Source: an uncultured Prevotella sp. (GTDB taxonomy: Bacteria > Bacteroidota > Bacteroidia > Bacteroidales > Bacteroidaceae). Taken from it: a stretch of 64,000 nucleotides of DNA. The position numbers were made by a program, and so were the translations under genes. Under the pieces are notes generated by a model. That model was not told where the DNA came from. It worked only from the letters and a program-made list of their open reading frames with translations, and did no database searches. Below are positions 1 to 8,827 of this stretch, in pieces. Location of the stretch: NCBI GenBank assembly GCA_946614435.1, contig CAMOGW010000001.1, positions 1 through 64,000 of the forward strand. The letters run 5' to 3'. The first letter of the stretch is position 1, and each line of letters opens with the position of its first letter.

Positions 1-703
1 GGATGCAAGCGCCTGCAGCCACTGCCTTAGCGGCATTGCCCTCAATGAAAGGAGTCGTTCCCTGTCCCATCACGATGTCGCCAGCAAAAGAGAAGCTGAA
101 CGAATCGGTGAAGTAGCCGAAGGTCAGAATACCAATCAGGAAGAACATATCGGCAAAGCGAGTCACGATGAAAGCCTTCTTAGATGCTGCAATAGCAGGC
201 TTCAAGGGATAGTAGAAGCCAATGAGCAGATAAGAAGAAACACCCACAAGCTCCCAGAACATATACATCTGGAAGATGTTGGTGGCCAGCACCAGTCCCA
301 GCATTGACATGGTGAAGAGGCTCAAGAAAGCGTAGTAGCGCTGGAAGCCCTTCTCACCGTGCATATAGCCGAATGAGTAGATGTGTACCATGAGCGACAC
401 CGTAGAGATGACAATCAGCATCATCACCGAGATGGGGTCGAGCAAGATACCCATGTCGAAGTGCAAGTTACCTAAAGGCAACCAAGTGAAGTTGTAAGGC
501 ACGATCGTCTGGAAGATTCCGTTCACGCGGTCGGCTGTGAAATATTCGAAAGCCGTCCAGTATGACAGAATGGTAACGAGTGCAAGCGAGCATGTGCCGA
601 TAAGTCCGGCAGTCTTATGCTGCATCTTCATGCCAGCCAGTCCTAACACGAGGAAGGAAAGAAGCGGCAGAAGGAGAATCAAATAAGATAATTCGTAGAT
701 CAT
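1..703 (-). CDS. nuoL: NADH-quinone oxidoreductase subunit L, N-terminal part
   Basis: Proton-pumping membrane subunit of respiratory complex I. About 234 codons from the start ATG (701-703) are present; the 3' end lies beyond the left edge. The frame reads as hydrophobic helices with the family hallmark FWELVGVSSYLLIGFYY followed by a Lys-Lys-Ala-Phe segment, which is diagnostic for NuoL/MrpA-type subunits. It begins 8 bases after the nuoK stop, so it is the last visible gene of the nuo operon; nuoM and nuoN are expected off the window. Confidence 0.93.
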   Translation of the reverse strand, partial: MIYELSYLILLLPLLSFLVLGLAGMKMQHKTAGLIGTCSLALVTILSYWTAFEYFTADRVNGIFQTIVPYNFTWLPLGNLHFDMGILLDPISVMMLIVISTVSLMVHIYSFGYMHGEKGFQRYYAFLSLFTMSMLGLVLATNIFQMYMFWELVGVSSYLLIGFYYPLKPAIAASKKAFIVTRFADMFFLIGILTFGYFTDSFSFSFAGDIVMGQGTTPFIEGNAAKAVAAGACI

Positions 704-711
704 AGCGTTTT

Positions 712-1020
712 TTATCCTTTCATGTTAGTGATACTATCTACATTATCGCTCTTGAAGTTGCGATATACATTGATGATAATCGCGATAGCCACGGCACTCT
801 CAGCAGCTGCCACACCAATAACGAAGAGGGTCATGAACATGCCTTCCATGCCATTGGGATAGAGCAGGCGGTTGATAGCAGCAAAGTTGATATCAACAGC
901 ATTGAGCACCAGCTCAACAGAGATGAGCATGGCAATCAGGTTGCGACGGGTCACGAAGCCATAGACTCCGATGAAGAACAAGAGTGCACTCAGCACGAAA
1001 TAACATTCTACAGGTACCAT
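712..1020 (-). CDS. nuoK: NADH-quinone oxidoreductase subunit K
   Basis: Small complex I membrane subunit in the proton-transfer path. The 102 residues have the usual three transmembrane helices, the opening pattern ending in RRNLIAMLISVELVLNAV (the membrane glutamate sits in SVEL) and a second acidic helix AAAESAVAIAI. The length matches the family. It lies 6 bases after nuoJ and 8 before nuoL, consistent with a single mRNA. Confidence 0.96.
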   Translation of the reverse strand: MVPVECYFVLSALLFFIGVYGFVTRRNLIAMLISVELVLNAVDINFAAINRLLYPNGMEGMFMTLFVIGVAAAESAVAIAIIINVYRNFKSDNVDSITNMKG

Positions 1021-1026
1021 AATTCT

Positions 1027-1554
1027 TTAATTCTCTAATTCTTGATCCTTTCTTGCAACTACTAATCCACCAATGATGCAAGCCAACAAGAACACCGAGA
1101 TGAACTCGAAGGGCAACACATACTGATACTTCTCTGAGCCGACCAGGGCGAAGCCAATCTCCTTCATGGAGAGCTCGGCATCGGCCACGGCATCGAAATT
1201 AGACACGAAGCCAGCCTTCACCAGAATGAGGCAGACCGTCACAAGGGCGACAAGCACCACCAAGCCATAGCCAATCATACGGCTGGTCTTGATTTTCTCT
1301 ACCAATCCTTGTAGCGTTCGCTTCGAAACGAGCTGGATGGCGAAGACATAGATCATCGTCACGCCACCGGCATAGACGCTGATCTGAGCTGCGCCCAGGA
1401 ACGTATAGTCGAGCAGGAAATAAATGCCTGCCACGCCAAAGAGCACGAACAACATGAATGTTGCGGCTCGCATGATTCGCGTAGTCGTCACGCACAGTAA
1501 GGCAGAGCCCAGAATGACGACGGCGAGGATGCAAAACATGATTATATTTGCCAT
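1027..1554 (-). CDS. nuoJ: NADH-quinone oxidoreductase subunit J
   Basis: Membrane subunit J of complex I. The 175 residues show five hydrophobic helices, with the conserved region around LLDYTFLGAAQISVYAGGV in helix 3, where the family carries the pi-bulge next to the E-channel. The C-terminal part after helix 4 is short, as in other Bacteroidetes. It is 6 bases downstream of nuoI and 6 upstream of nuoK. Confidence 0.95.
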   Translation of the reverse strand: MANIIMFCILAVVILGSALLCVTTTRIMRAATFMLFVLFGVAGIYFLLDYTFLGAAQISVYAGGVTMIYVFAIQLVSKRTLQGLVEKIKTSRMIGYGLVVLVALVTVCLILVKAGFVSNFDAVADAELSMKEIGFALVGSEKYQYVLPFEFISVFLLACIIGGLVVARKDQELEN

Positions 1555-1560
1555 AGTCGT

Positions 1561-2106
1561 TTACTTCGTTTTGGTGTTGAACTTTCCGACTTCCCACTCG
1601 GCTCCGCCATCCAGCAGATTGGGCAGCGAGCCACCCTTATACTGCTCTTTGTCGAGGTGAAGCACGAGCTTCGAGCGGTCGAACACCGCATTCTCGAAAT
1701 CGTTGGTAAACTCAATTGCGCCGAAGTTGCAGGCATTGGTACAGAGCTGGCAGAACATGCAGTCGCCCAAATCGTACTGATAGTCGTCGAGCACCTTTTT
1801 CTTCTTACCTGTCTCAGGGTCTTCGGCCATGTGACTGGTAATCTTGATGGTGCCGTTCGGACATGCCTTTTCGCACAATGTGCAAGCCGTACACTTGTAG
1901 GCGCCATTCTCGTCGCGAGTGAAGACGAGACGGCCACGGTGGCGCTTAGCCACGTGCAGTGTGGTCTTGCGGTTCTCGGGATACTGCTCTGTTGACTTGT
2001 TGGTAAAGAAGTCCTTGAAGTATTCTTTCCAAGTAGTCTTCATGCCCACAGCCAAGGTCTTGATGCCGTGCCCGAGTTCTCCGAAATATGTTTGTTCTTT
2101 TTCCAT
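1561..2106 (-). CDS. nuoI: NADH-quinone oxidoreductase subunit I (2x[4Fe-4S] ferredoxin)
   Basis: Peripheral-arm subunit that passes electrons to NuoB through two tetranuclear clusters. Both ferredoxin motifs are intact: CTACTLCEKACP near residue 75 and CMFCQLCTNACNFGAIEF near residue 115. The protein is 181 residues long. Clusters N6a and N6b are assigned by family knowledge. The 60-base gap to nuoH upstream is filled with a 9-bp tandem repeat. Confidence 0.96.
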   Translation of the reverse strand: MEKEQTYFGELGHGIKTLAVGMKTTWKEYFKDFFTNKSTEQYPENRKTTLHVAKRHRGRLVFTRDENGAYKCTACTLCEKACPNGTIKITSHMAEDPETGKKKKVLDDYQYDLGDCMFCQLCTNACNFGAIEFTNDFENAVFDRSKLVLHLDKEQYKGGSLPNLLDGGAEWEVGKFNTKTK

Positions 2107-2118
2107 TTTTTAATATAA

Positions 2119-2172
2119 GTCTTATGGGTCTTATGAGTCCTATAGGTCTTATGGAACTTATGAGACTTACTT
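2119..2172. repeat. 9-bp tandem repeat between nuoI and nuoH
   Basis: Six consecutive 9-bp units close to GTCTTATGR fill nearly all of the nuoH-nuoI spacer and run into the last codons of nuoH. The copies differ at one to three positions. No promoter or hairpin function is evident. It is one of several gap-specific tandem repeats in this window. Confidence 0.7.
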
Positions 2173-3255
2173 AATATACAGGCCTAAGGCCACACATACG
2201 GTCATCAGAACCAGGTTGATGAGTCCCATCGGCATGAGGTATTTCCACTCCAGTTTCAGAATCTGGTCAATACGCAGACGGGGGAAGGTCCACTTCACCC
2301 ACATCAGCAGCCAGACGATGCCGAATGCCTTGGCCATGAACCATACGATACCAGGAATGAGGTTCATTACCGCATCGAAGGCTTCGATACCGATGTTCAG
2401 CGGAGCCCATCCGCCAAGGAACACCGTAGCGGCGATGCCCGAGATAATGAAAAGGTTCAGGAACTCAGCCAGATAGAAGAAGCCGAAGCCCATGCCCGAA
2501 TACTCTGTGTGGTGACCAGCCGTCAGCTCGCTCTCAGCCTCAGCCATATCGAAGGGGCCACGGTTGGCCTCGGCATTACCGGCAATGAGGAAGATGATGA
2601 AAGCGATGATGGCAGGAATGTGGCCTTGGCAGATAAGCCACTTGAAAGGCCCGGTCTGAGCCTCAACGATACCCGACATCTGCATCGTACCCGTCAGGAT
2701 AACGGCTGCGATCAGACACAGGCAGAGCGACATTTCGTAGGAAATTATCTGCACGGCACCACGCATGGCCGAGACCACCGAATACTTGTTGTTAGAGCTC
2801 CAACCAGCGAGGAAGATACCCACTACGCCGATAGAAGAGACGGCAGTCAGGAGGAACACACCCACGTTGAAGTCGAGAATGGTAGCGCCATTGTTCCAAG
2901 GCAGGAAGCAGAAGGCACCCACCGAACCGATGATGACCAGCAGCGGGGCGATAGCATAGAGGAGCTTATCGGCTTTATCGACGAAGAAGATCTCCTTGAT
3001 GAGCATCTTCAGCACGTCGGCCAGCACCTGCATCAGTCCCCAGTAGCCCACACGCATCGGGCCCAGGCGGCACTGGAAGTAGGCACATACCTTACGTTCC
3101 ATGAAAATCAGAATCATTGCGATAACGGCATAGGCAGTCAGGACGACCACACCCACCAGCACGCATTCAATCAATATGGCTAACCATTCAGGGCATCCGA
3201 GTGTGACCTGAAGCAACTCGTCAAACCATCTTGTAAATATTGAAAAATCGAACAT
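2167..3255 (-). CDS. nuoH: NADH-quinone oxidoreductase subunit H
   Basis: Membrane subunit at the quinone site, linking the peripheral and membrane arms of complex I. It has 362 residues with about eight transmembrane helices. The highly conserved acidic loop is present as FDMAEAESELTAGHHTEYSG, as is the first-loop motif MERKVCAYFQCRLGPMRVG. It starts 27 bases after nuoCD ends. Confidence 0.96.
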   Translation of the reverse strand: MFDFSIFTRWFDELLQVTLGCPEWLAILIECVLVGVVVLTAYAVIAMILIFMERKVCAYFQCRLGPMRVGYWGLMQVLADVLKMLIKEIFFVDKADKLLYAIAPLLVIIGSVGAFCFLPWNNGATILDFNVGVFLLTAVSSIGVVGIFLAGWSSNNKYSVVSAMRGAVQIISYEMSLCLCLIAAVILTGTMQMSGIVEAQTGPFKWLICQGHIPAIIAFIIFLIAGNAEANRGPFDMAEAESELTAGHHTEYSGMGFGFFYLAEFLNLFIISGIAATVFLGGWAPLNIGIEAFDAVMNLIPGIVWFMAKAFGIVWLLMWVKWTFPRLRIDQILKLEWKYLMPMGLINLVLMTVCVALGLYIK

Positions 3256-3282
3256 AATTCTTTGTAGTCTAACGTGTTATTA

Positions 3283-4896
3283 TTAACGGTCAATATCAGG
3301 AATCACCACGTCAATGGCGGCACAGGTAGCGATGAGGTCGGCAAACTTCTGGCCTTTCAGCATCTTGTCGAAGGCACCTACGAGCGAGAGGCCCATCGGG
3401 CGCATCTTCATGCGGTAAGGACTCTTGTCGCCACGCGAATCAAGATAAACGCCAAACTCACCGGCCGGTCCCTCGACAGAGTAGAACCACTGTCCCTCGG
3501 GCACCTTGATGATAGGTTTCTGCTTCACGTAGAAGTCGCCTTCTGGGATGTTGTCAATGAGCTGTTCGATGATGTTCAGGCTCTGATACATCTCGTTGAT
3601 GTGAACGAGGTAGCGGTCCATAGAGTCGCATCCCGTAAGCGTGCACTGTTCCCAGTTCACCTTGTCGTACATGTCGTAGGGATGGTTCTTGCGCACGTCG
3701 TTCTTCCAGCCAGCGGCACGTCCGGCAGGACCTGTCACAGCATAGTTGATGCAGTCCTCAAGGCTCATCGGTCCGCAGTTCTCCAATCGGTTATGGGTGA
3801 TGACATTGTCGCCAAACACATCCATATACTCCTGAATCATGGGGCGCAGGTACTTGATGAGGGCCTTCACGTTCTTCACGAAGTTGGGATCGATATCGTC
3901 CTGCAGTCCACCTATTCTATAATAGTTCTGAATCAGGCGACCGCCAGTGGTCTCCTCCAGGATGTTGAGCACGTGCTCACGATCGCGCATGCCATAGAGG
4001 AAAGCGGTGAGAGCGCCCAGGTCCTGAGCCACGCACGACACGTAGAGCAGGTGCGAGTCGAGACGCTGCAGCTCATCCATAATGGTACGGATATACTTGA
4101 TGCGGTCGGTCAGTTCTACGCCCATGCCCTCCTCTATCACGCCAACGAGGGCATGACGATGCTGCATGGCTCCCAGATAGTTAAGACGATCGGTCAAAGC
4201 AAGCGTTTGAGGATAGGTCATACCTTCCCACATCTTCTCGATGGCACGATGGATGTAGCCGAGATGGGGGTAGATGCGCTTCACTTTCTCGCCGTCGAGC
4301 ACCGTCTGCAGACGGAGCACACCGTGAGTGGCAGGGTGCTGCGGTCCCACGTTGATCACGTAGTCGTCATCGGTAAACAAGCGGTTCTGCTTAGACTGCA
4401 GGTTACCGTCCTTGTCTAAATAGTACTCCAGACCGTAGTCGGGCTCCACGTCTTCCTCCAGCGAATACTTATTGTCGCCTTTCCAATCTTTGCGGAAGGG
4501 ATGTCCCTTGAAGTCGTTGCGCAGGAACAGGCGGCGCATGTCGGGATGGCCAAGGAACACGATTCCGAAGAAGTCATAGACCTCGCGTTCCAGCAGGTCG
4601 GCTACTCGCCAGATGTGAGACACAGTAGGAATATAGGCCATCATCTGCCCGTCGGTCTCGCCCGTGCCGTTCGATGCAATGCCATCGCCACATGCCTGAC
4701 ATTTGGCCAGCATCTTCACCGAGCAGCGCTCGTGGGTCGTGGTGTTCTCCAGAATGTAGATACAACCGAGACCTTCTTCGGCACCGAAGTCCTCGCCTAC
4801 GATCGTAACGAGATAGTCGAAGCCTTTCTTCTCCTTCAAGTTCTGCATTTCCTTAGCGAACTTGTCAAAATCGAATGATAAGAACTCTAATTTCAT
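3283..4896 (-). CDS. nuoCD: Fused NADH-quinone oxidoreductase subunits C and D
   Basis: A single 537-residue chain carries NuoC (about residues 1-150, containing EREVYDFFGIVFLGHPDMRRL) and NuoD (about 175-537, with NVGPQHPATHGVLRL and the C-terminal IDVVIPDIDR). NuoD supplies the quinone-binding histidine, in GPQHPATHG, by family knowledge. The NuoC-NuoD fusion is common in Bacteroidetes and enterobacteria. Its ATG overlaps the nuoB stop in an ATGA, so the two are probably translationally coupled. The next gene is nuoH, with no nuoE, nuoF or nuoG in between. Confidence 0.96.
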   Translation of the reverse strand: MKLEFLSFDFDKFAKEMQNLKEKKGFDYLVTIVGEDFGAEEGLGCIYILENTTTHERCSVKMLAKCQACGDGIASNGTGETDGQMMAYIPTVSHIWRVADLLEREVYDFFGIVFLGHPDMRRLFLRNDFKGHPFRKDWKGDNKYSLEEDVEPDYGLEYYLDKDGNLQSKQNRLFTDDDYVINVGPQHPATHGVLRLQTVLDGEKVKRIYPHLGYIHRAIEKMWEGMTYPQTLALTDRLNYLGAMQHRHALVGVIEEGMGVELTDRIKYIRTIMDELQRLDSHLLYVSCVAQDLGALTAFLYGMRDREHVLNILEETTGGRLIQNYYRIGGLQDDIDPNFVKNVKALIKYLRPMIQEYMDVFGDNVITHNRLENCGPMSLEDCINYAVTGPAGRAAGWKNDVRKNHPYDMYDKVNWEQCTLTGCDSMDRYLVHINEMYQSLNIIEQLIDNIPEGDFYVKQKPIIKVPEGQWFYSVEGPAGEFGVYLDSRGDKSPYRMKMRPMGLSLVGAFDKMLKGQKFADLIATCAAIDVVIPDIDR

Positions 4897-5627
4897 TTTG
4901 CAGCCTCCTCTACTTTAGCTTCTGCCTGAGCAGATTTCATTTCTTTTACAAACTCCTCAGGCACATCAGTGACTACGATAGCCTCGCGCCTGTGATCGTT
5001 CAGTTTCTCCCGGAACGTCAGCTCCTCGTTCGACACGCCGAGTGCCTTCTCGTCAGCCGTCTGCTTGTGGTTGGCACCACCGAAGAATTTCTCTACCTTC
5101 ACCTTACGCTGCAGCTGCATCATGCCATACATGATGGCCTCCGGACGGGGAGGACAGCCAGGGATGAACACATCGACAGGCACGATTTCCTCGATGCCCT
5201 GCACCACGTGATAGCTCGACTTGAAAGGACCGCCGCTGATGGCGCAGCCACCTACAGCCACAACATACTTAGGTTCTGCCATCTGGTCGTAGAGTCGCTT
5301 CAAGGCAGGAGCCATTTTGTGGGTGATGGTTCCGGCACACATGATAAGGTCGGCCTGACGGGGAGAGTTACGTGTCACCTCGAAGCCGAACCGGGCAAAG
5401 TCGTAGCGCGAGCAGCCACAGGCCATGAACTCGATACCACAGCAGGAAGTAGCAAAGGTGAGTGACCAAAGCGAGTTGCTGCGTCCCCAGTTAATGAGCT
5501 GGTCGAGTGTGCCAGTCACCACGTTGACGCCCCCCTCATGGAGCTCGTCAACAATCTTCTCCAACGATTCGTTGTCTTTCCACTCCTCGTAGGGAATACT
5601 CTTGATGTGCGGTTTTCTTACTTCCAT
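4893..5627 (-). CDS. nuoB: NADH-quinone oxidoreductase subunit B
   Basis: Peripheral-arm subunit holding cluster N2, which reduces quinone. The start is placed at ATG 5625-5627 (MEVRKPHIKS), giving 244 residues; the open frame extends upstream to 5819 but that part is only the nuoA gene in another frame. The cluster cysteines are in TSCCGIEFMACG, MCAGTITHKMA and PGCPPRPEA. The gene overlaps nuoA by 10 bases and nuoCD by 4. The C-terminal tail of about 70 residues is longer than in minimal NuoB proteins. Confidence 0.95.
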   Translation of the reverse strand: MEVRKPHIKSIPYEEWKDNESLEKIVDELHEGGVNVVTGTLDQLINWGRSNSLWSLTFATSCCGIEFMACGCSRYDFARFGFEVTRNSPRQADLIMCAGTITHKMAPALKRLYDQMAEPKYVVAVGGCAISGGPFKSSYHVVQGIEEIVPVDVFIPGCPPRPEAIMYGMMQLQRKVKVEKFFGGANHKQTADEKALGVSNEELTFREKLNDHRREAIVVTDVPEEFVKEMKSAQAEAKVEEAAK

Positions 5628-5968
5628 TCCAAGTCTCCTTTCCGCCAGGCGTAAGCGAGACCCAGCACTAACACTACCAAGAAGAAGCCGATAGACAGCA
5701 GAGCCATCGTCCCGAACTCCTTCACTACTACAGCCCATGGATACAGAAACACCGTTTCCACATCGAACATGAGGAACAGGATGGCGAAGAGGTAGAAGCC
5801 TATCGACACGGGCAGCCACGAAGTGCCGCGTGTGGGGATGCCACTCTCATAAGGCTCACCTTTTTGCTTCGCATAAGACCGAGGTCCTATCAGCTTCGCA
5901 ATCACGTAAGCCGCTACCACCAGTGTAATAGCCGTCAGCAAGACGGTAATTAACAATGTGAAATTCAT
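5618..5968 (-). CDS. nuoA: NADH-quinone oxidoreductase subunit A
   Basis: First gene of the nuo operon. The 116 residues have three transmembrane helices and the conserved acidic loop PYESGIPTRG plus FLMFDVETVFLYPWA, both diagnostic of NuoA/ND3. A Bacteroidetes-type -7 box lies about 85 bases upstream. Confidence 0.96.
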   Translation of the reverse strand: MNFTLLITVLLTAITLVVAAYVIAKLIGPRSYAKQKGEPYESGIPTRGTSWLPVSIGFYLFAILFLMFDVETVFLYPWAVVVKEFGTMALLSIGFFLVVLVLGLAYAWRKGDLEWK

Positions 5969-6052
5969 AAAGTTTATAAAAAGTTGTTATAACAATATTG
6001 TTTGCATGCTTTTTTCTGATGCCAACTCCTCACGGGGTTGTCAGAATGCGTG

Positions 6053-6060
6053 CAAAGGTA
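6053..6060 (-). promoter_or_regulatory. Candidate -7 box of the nuo operon
   Basis: On the minus strand this reads TACCTTTG, matching the Bacteroidetes -7 consensus TAnnTTTG. It lies about 85 bases before nuoA, which leaves an AT-rich 5' leader. No good TTG at the -33 distance was seen, so this is a motif-based call. Confidence 0.55.
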
Positions 6061-6170
6061 CAAAAATAAATGCAAACTCTTCACATAATTATCACTTTTT
6101 TCCAAATCTTTTAAAAAAAACGCTCTTGGTGAAAACGTCAGTCACAAAGAGTAGGAACGTCAGTCATAAA

Positions 6171-6213
6171 AAGAGAATAAGCCATTCACCCGGAGTGTCT
6201 GGCTTATTCTCTT
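6171..6213 (-). terminator. Intrinsic terminator after the DUF4890 gene
   Basis: A perfect 14-bp stem (6171-6184 with 6200-6213) encloses a 15-base loop, and the minus strand runs into TTTTT directly after it. It lies 16 bases after the stop of the gene at 6229-6717 and insulates the nuo operon. Two copies of AACGTCAGTCA (6134-6144 and 6156-6166) sit between it and the nuo promoter. Confidence 0.8.
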
Positions 6214-6228
6214 TCAGTAGAATACAAT

Positions 6229-6717
6229 TCATTTATTATCGAAATTCCTATGTTGGTTTCCTCTACGCTGCGGCCCGCGCTTCATCATCTTTTCCTTATC
6301 GGCCTGATAGGCAGCATACTGCTGTTCTGTAAGGATGGTCTTCAGCTGGGCATCATATTCTTCCATCTTTTTCTTCATCGCCTCAAAATCGCCTCTGGCC
6401 TGCATTCCTTTTACTTCTTTGCGCTTCAGGCTGTCGGCGGCTTGTGGCTTCACCCTATCCTCAGCTGAACGCATGCCCTGATGCCGTCTGCCTCCGCGAG
6501 GCCCCATTGGCCGCATGTCGGCATATTTCTTGTTCAGTTCCAACAGCTTGGCTGACTGCTCCTCGTTCAGGCTGTATCTCTTCACCATGTCATCAGTGCG
6601 TCGCTGGGCCATCTGCTCCGTCGTCATCTGTTTGCGCTCTGCTTTGTTCTCGTCTTGTGCCATTGCGCTGGTCGAAATCATGAAGACTGCGGCCAGGGCC
6701 ATTATCATCTTTTTCAT
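6229..6717 (-). CDS. Exported Spy/CpxP-like protein (DUF4890 type)
   Basis: The 162-residue protein begins with a signal peptide (about residues 1-20, cut after SAMA). It continues as a charged helical chain rich in Met, Arg, Lys and Gln, with LTXXQ-like segments such as ILTEQQYAAYQADKEKM near the end. This resembles the DUF4890 family of Bacteroidales and, in outline, periplasmic Spy/CpxP proteins that bind misfolded proteins or metals. Function is inferred from composition only. The gene is monocistronic, with its own terminator. Confidence 0.7.
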   Translation of the reverse strand: MKKMIMALAAVFMISTSAMAQDENKAERKQMTTEQMAQRRTDDMVKRYSLNEEQSAKLLELNKKYADMRPMGPRGGRRHQGMRSAEDRVKPQAADSLKRKEVKGMQARGDFEAMKKKMEEYDAQLKTILTEQQYAAYQADKEKMMKRGPQRRGNQHRNFDNK

Positions 6718-6838
6718 AATTGTAAACTTTTAATTCGTTATACTTCCGTTTTGTCACTCTTTTTAAGTTGCAACTGTATAATTGATGTGTCAAAAGTTCA
6801 AAAGTTTAATTCGAGGAACAAAAAAAATTACGATTTTA

Positions 6839-6868
6839 TTGACAATCGCGTATTTTTTTATATTTTTG
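6839..6868 (+). promoter_or_regulatory. Promoter of the DUF4230 gene pair
   Basis: TTG at 6839-6841, 19 bases, then TATTTTTG at 6861-6868, an excellent match to the Bacteroidetes promoter. It supports the downstream start at 6893 rather than the longer open frame from 6782, which would begin upstream of the transcript. Confidence 0.8.
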
Positions 6869-6892
6869 CATAGTTATTATCCATTTTCCGAC

Positions 6893-7573
6893 ATGAACAG
6901 GACTTGTTTCATCATTCCATTTTTGTTTTGCGCCTTGTTGCTGACAGGGTGTGGGGACAAGGAAGTTGCCCCTCCTCCTGCCGAAGAGCAGCCTATCGAC
7001 ACCTTGCAAACGATTCTGCTGAAGGCTCAACAGTGTTCACGACTCTATACCACCGAATTTCATATCCACAAGATAGTGACTTACGACGACTTGATCAGCG
7101 TAAGCGGCAAGCTGTTCAATCAAGACTACAACCTCCGTCTGCCCGTAGGCCATCGGAAGGTGGCCTTCCCGATGGATGCCACGCTGAAGGGCTATATTGA
7201 TATGGAACAACTGACTCCAGAGAACTTTACCCGCGACGGAGAGCGACTCACCATCACGCTGCCCAATCCACAGGTGATGATGACCGCTACGAAGATTGAC
7301 CAAGCCGGTGTGAGAGAATACGTCTCGCTCACCAGAGCGCATTTCAGCGACCACGAACTCAGCGAACTGGAGCATCAGGGACGCGAAGCCATCATCCGGC
7401 AGATACCCGACTACGGCATTGCCGAACAAGCACGCATAAACGCGGCTCGACTGCTCATACCACTGGCTACGCAGTTGGGGTTCCAGGAGGAAAACGTGAC
7501 AATTGTTTTCTCTGACGACTTCAAGCCCGAATCACTTACCAAACTTGTCAAACTCAACACTTCAGGACAATGA
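6893..7573 (+). CDS. DUF4230 lipoprotein
   Basis: A 226-residue protein starting at MNRTCFIIPF with a lipoprotein signal peptide ending in LLLTGC, so it is likely membrane-anchored through Cys21. The body carries the DUF4230 pattern: a VSGK-like strand, GYIDMEQLTPE, ITLPNPQVM and a C-terminal GFQEENVTIVF. The family has no established function. The start was chosen because the promoter lies at 6839-6868. Its TGA overlaps the ATG of the next gene. Confidence 0.75.
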   Translation: MNRTCFIIPFLFCALLLTGCGDKEVAPPPAEEQPIDTLQTILLKAQQCSRLYTTEFHIHKIVTYDDLISVSGKLFNQDYNLRLPVGHRKVAFPMDATLKGYIDMEQLTPENFTRDGERLTITLPNPQVMMTATKIDQAGVREYVSLTRAHFSDHELSELEHQGREAIIRQIPDYGIAEQARINAARLLIPLATQLGFQEENVTIVFSDDFKPESLTKLVKLNTSGQ

Positions 7574-8172
7574 CGATCAAACGTACCATCAAGTTCTATG
7601 CCCTCTGCGCCCTGCTGCTCATCATCGTGCTCTTCGTCTTGTGGCAGCACCTGAGGAGTACCACGCTCTTTAGTGCCCACATCGAAGAAAACAAGATTGA
7701 CATCACGCCCCAACAGATTACCTCCATCAAGGAGATCGGGCAATGGGAATTTCTCTCCATCAGTGAAGAAGAACTCGTCGATACCACCCGGAAGGGCATC
7801 TTCTCCGACGACCATCTCGTCAGGATCTATAAAGGTACGCTCCGCTTGGGCATCGACCTGAAAGAGCTCAGCGAGCAGAATGTCTTCATTCAGAACGACA
7901 CGTTGTTCATGACTTTGCCGCCCATCAAGCTTTTAGACGAACATTTCATTGACGAAGCCAACACACGTTCCTTCCATGAGACGGGCAAGTGGAAGCCTGC
8001 CGACCGCGAACGCATGTATCAGAAGGCACAGCTGATGATGAAACAACGCGCACTCACCTCAGAAAACTATCAGAATGCCAAAGACTACGGGGAATCACAA
8101 ATCACCGACCTCATGAACAACATGGGATTCTCTCATGTGGTCATCACTTTCGAAGAGGCGTCTGCCCAATGA
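7570..8172 (+). CDS. DUF4230 protein, membrane-anchored
   Basis: A 200-residue paralogue of the preceding protein. It has one N-terminal transmembrane segment (about residues 10-27, ALCALLLIIVLFVLWQHL) and the same DUF4230 layout (YKGTLRLGIDLKEL, FMTLPPIKLLD, LMNNMGFSHVVITFEE). The start overlaps the upstream stop in ATGA, so both proteins are probably made together. Its 3' end overlaps the convergent trmO by 29 bases. Function unknown. Confidence 0.75.
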   Translation: MTIKRTIKFYALCALLLIIVLFVLWQHLRSTTLFSAHIEENKIDITPQQITSIKEIGQWEFLSISEEELVDTTRKGIFSDDHLVRIYKGTLRLGIDLKELSEQNVFIQNDTLFMTLPPIKLLDEHFIDEANTRSFHETGKWKPADRERMYQKAQLMMKQRALTSENYQNAKDYGESQITDLMNNMGFSHVVITFEEASAQ

Positions 8173-8827
8173 CCTGCACCTTGCCGTCGGCCACCTTGAA
8201 ACGCACATCCCTGCCTGCATAGGGCATTCCGTAGATGCGCTCTGCATCATGATGATACTGTGGACGCGGATCGAGCGAAAGCACCTCGCGCAGTCCCTGC
8301 AACTCTTCTGCCGTGAAGTTGGCAGCCACTTCCTGCGGAATGTCAACTTCCAGACTTTTCCATTCTTTCTCATCTACGAAGCCACTCTGTGCCTCAGGAT
8401 GACTGTCGGCATAGCGCACGTAGGGCTTCACGTCATAGATGGGTGTTCCGTCCATCAGGTCGGCACCCTGCACATAAATGACCGGCCCTAAGTGTGGATG
8501 CATCTCTATATTTATTATATGTACGCACGTAAGGCCGAGACCATTCGGACGAAAGGGCGAACGCGAGGCAAACACCCCTACCCGCTCGTTGCCTCCCAAC
8601 CGAGGCGGACGAACCGTCAGTCCTGCGGCATCGTGCCGATTGGCAGAGAAGCCCCATATCAGCCACAGATGACTGAACGACTCCAGCCCTCTCACAGCCT
8701 CGGCTTGCCGATAAGCTGGCTCAAAAACGATTTGTCCCAGCAAAGATGTGGCTAAGCCCCCCTGACGGGGAACACCGAATTTCGACGTAAGCGGTGAGTG
8801 GAAGCGAGCTATCGGTTCAATCTGCAT
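8144..8827 (-). CDS. trmO: tRNA (t6A37) N6-methyltransferase TrmO
   Basis: Predicted SAM-dependent enzyme that adds a methyl group to t6A at position 37 of threonine tRNAs (TrmO/YaeB/TsaA family). The 227-residue protein has the family segments GVPRQGGL near residue 20, FSHLWLIWGF near 50, VGVFASRSPFRPNGLGLTCV near 85 and DLMDGTPIYDVKPYV near 120. The start ATG (8825-8827) lies in a 37-bp tandem duplication. It is the third gene of a minus-strand unit with the FetB-like permease. Confidence 0.9.
   Translation of the reverse strand: MQIEPIARFHSPLTSKFGVPRQGGLATSLLGQIVFEPAYRQAEAVRGLESFSHLWLIWGFSANRHDAAGLTVRPPRLGGNERVGVFASRSPFRPNGLGLTCVHIINIEMHPHLGPVIYVQGADLMDGTPIYDVKPYVRYADSHPEAQSGFVDEKEWKSLEVDIPQEVAANFTAEELQGLREVLSLDPRPQYHHDAERIYGMPYAGRDVRFKVADGKVQVIGQTPLRK

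Noticed and set aside
3274..4419. 381-codon open frame on the plus strand opposite nuoCD
   Set aside because: Runs antisense through a highly conserved gene, has no family resemblance or ribosome-binding site, and reflects codon bias of the real gene.
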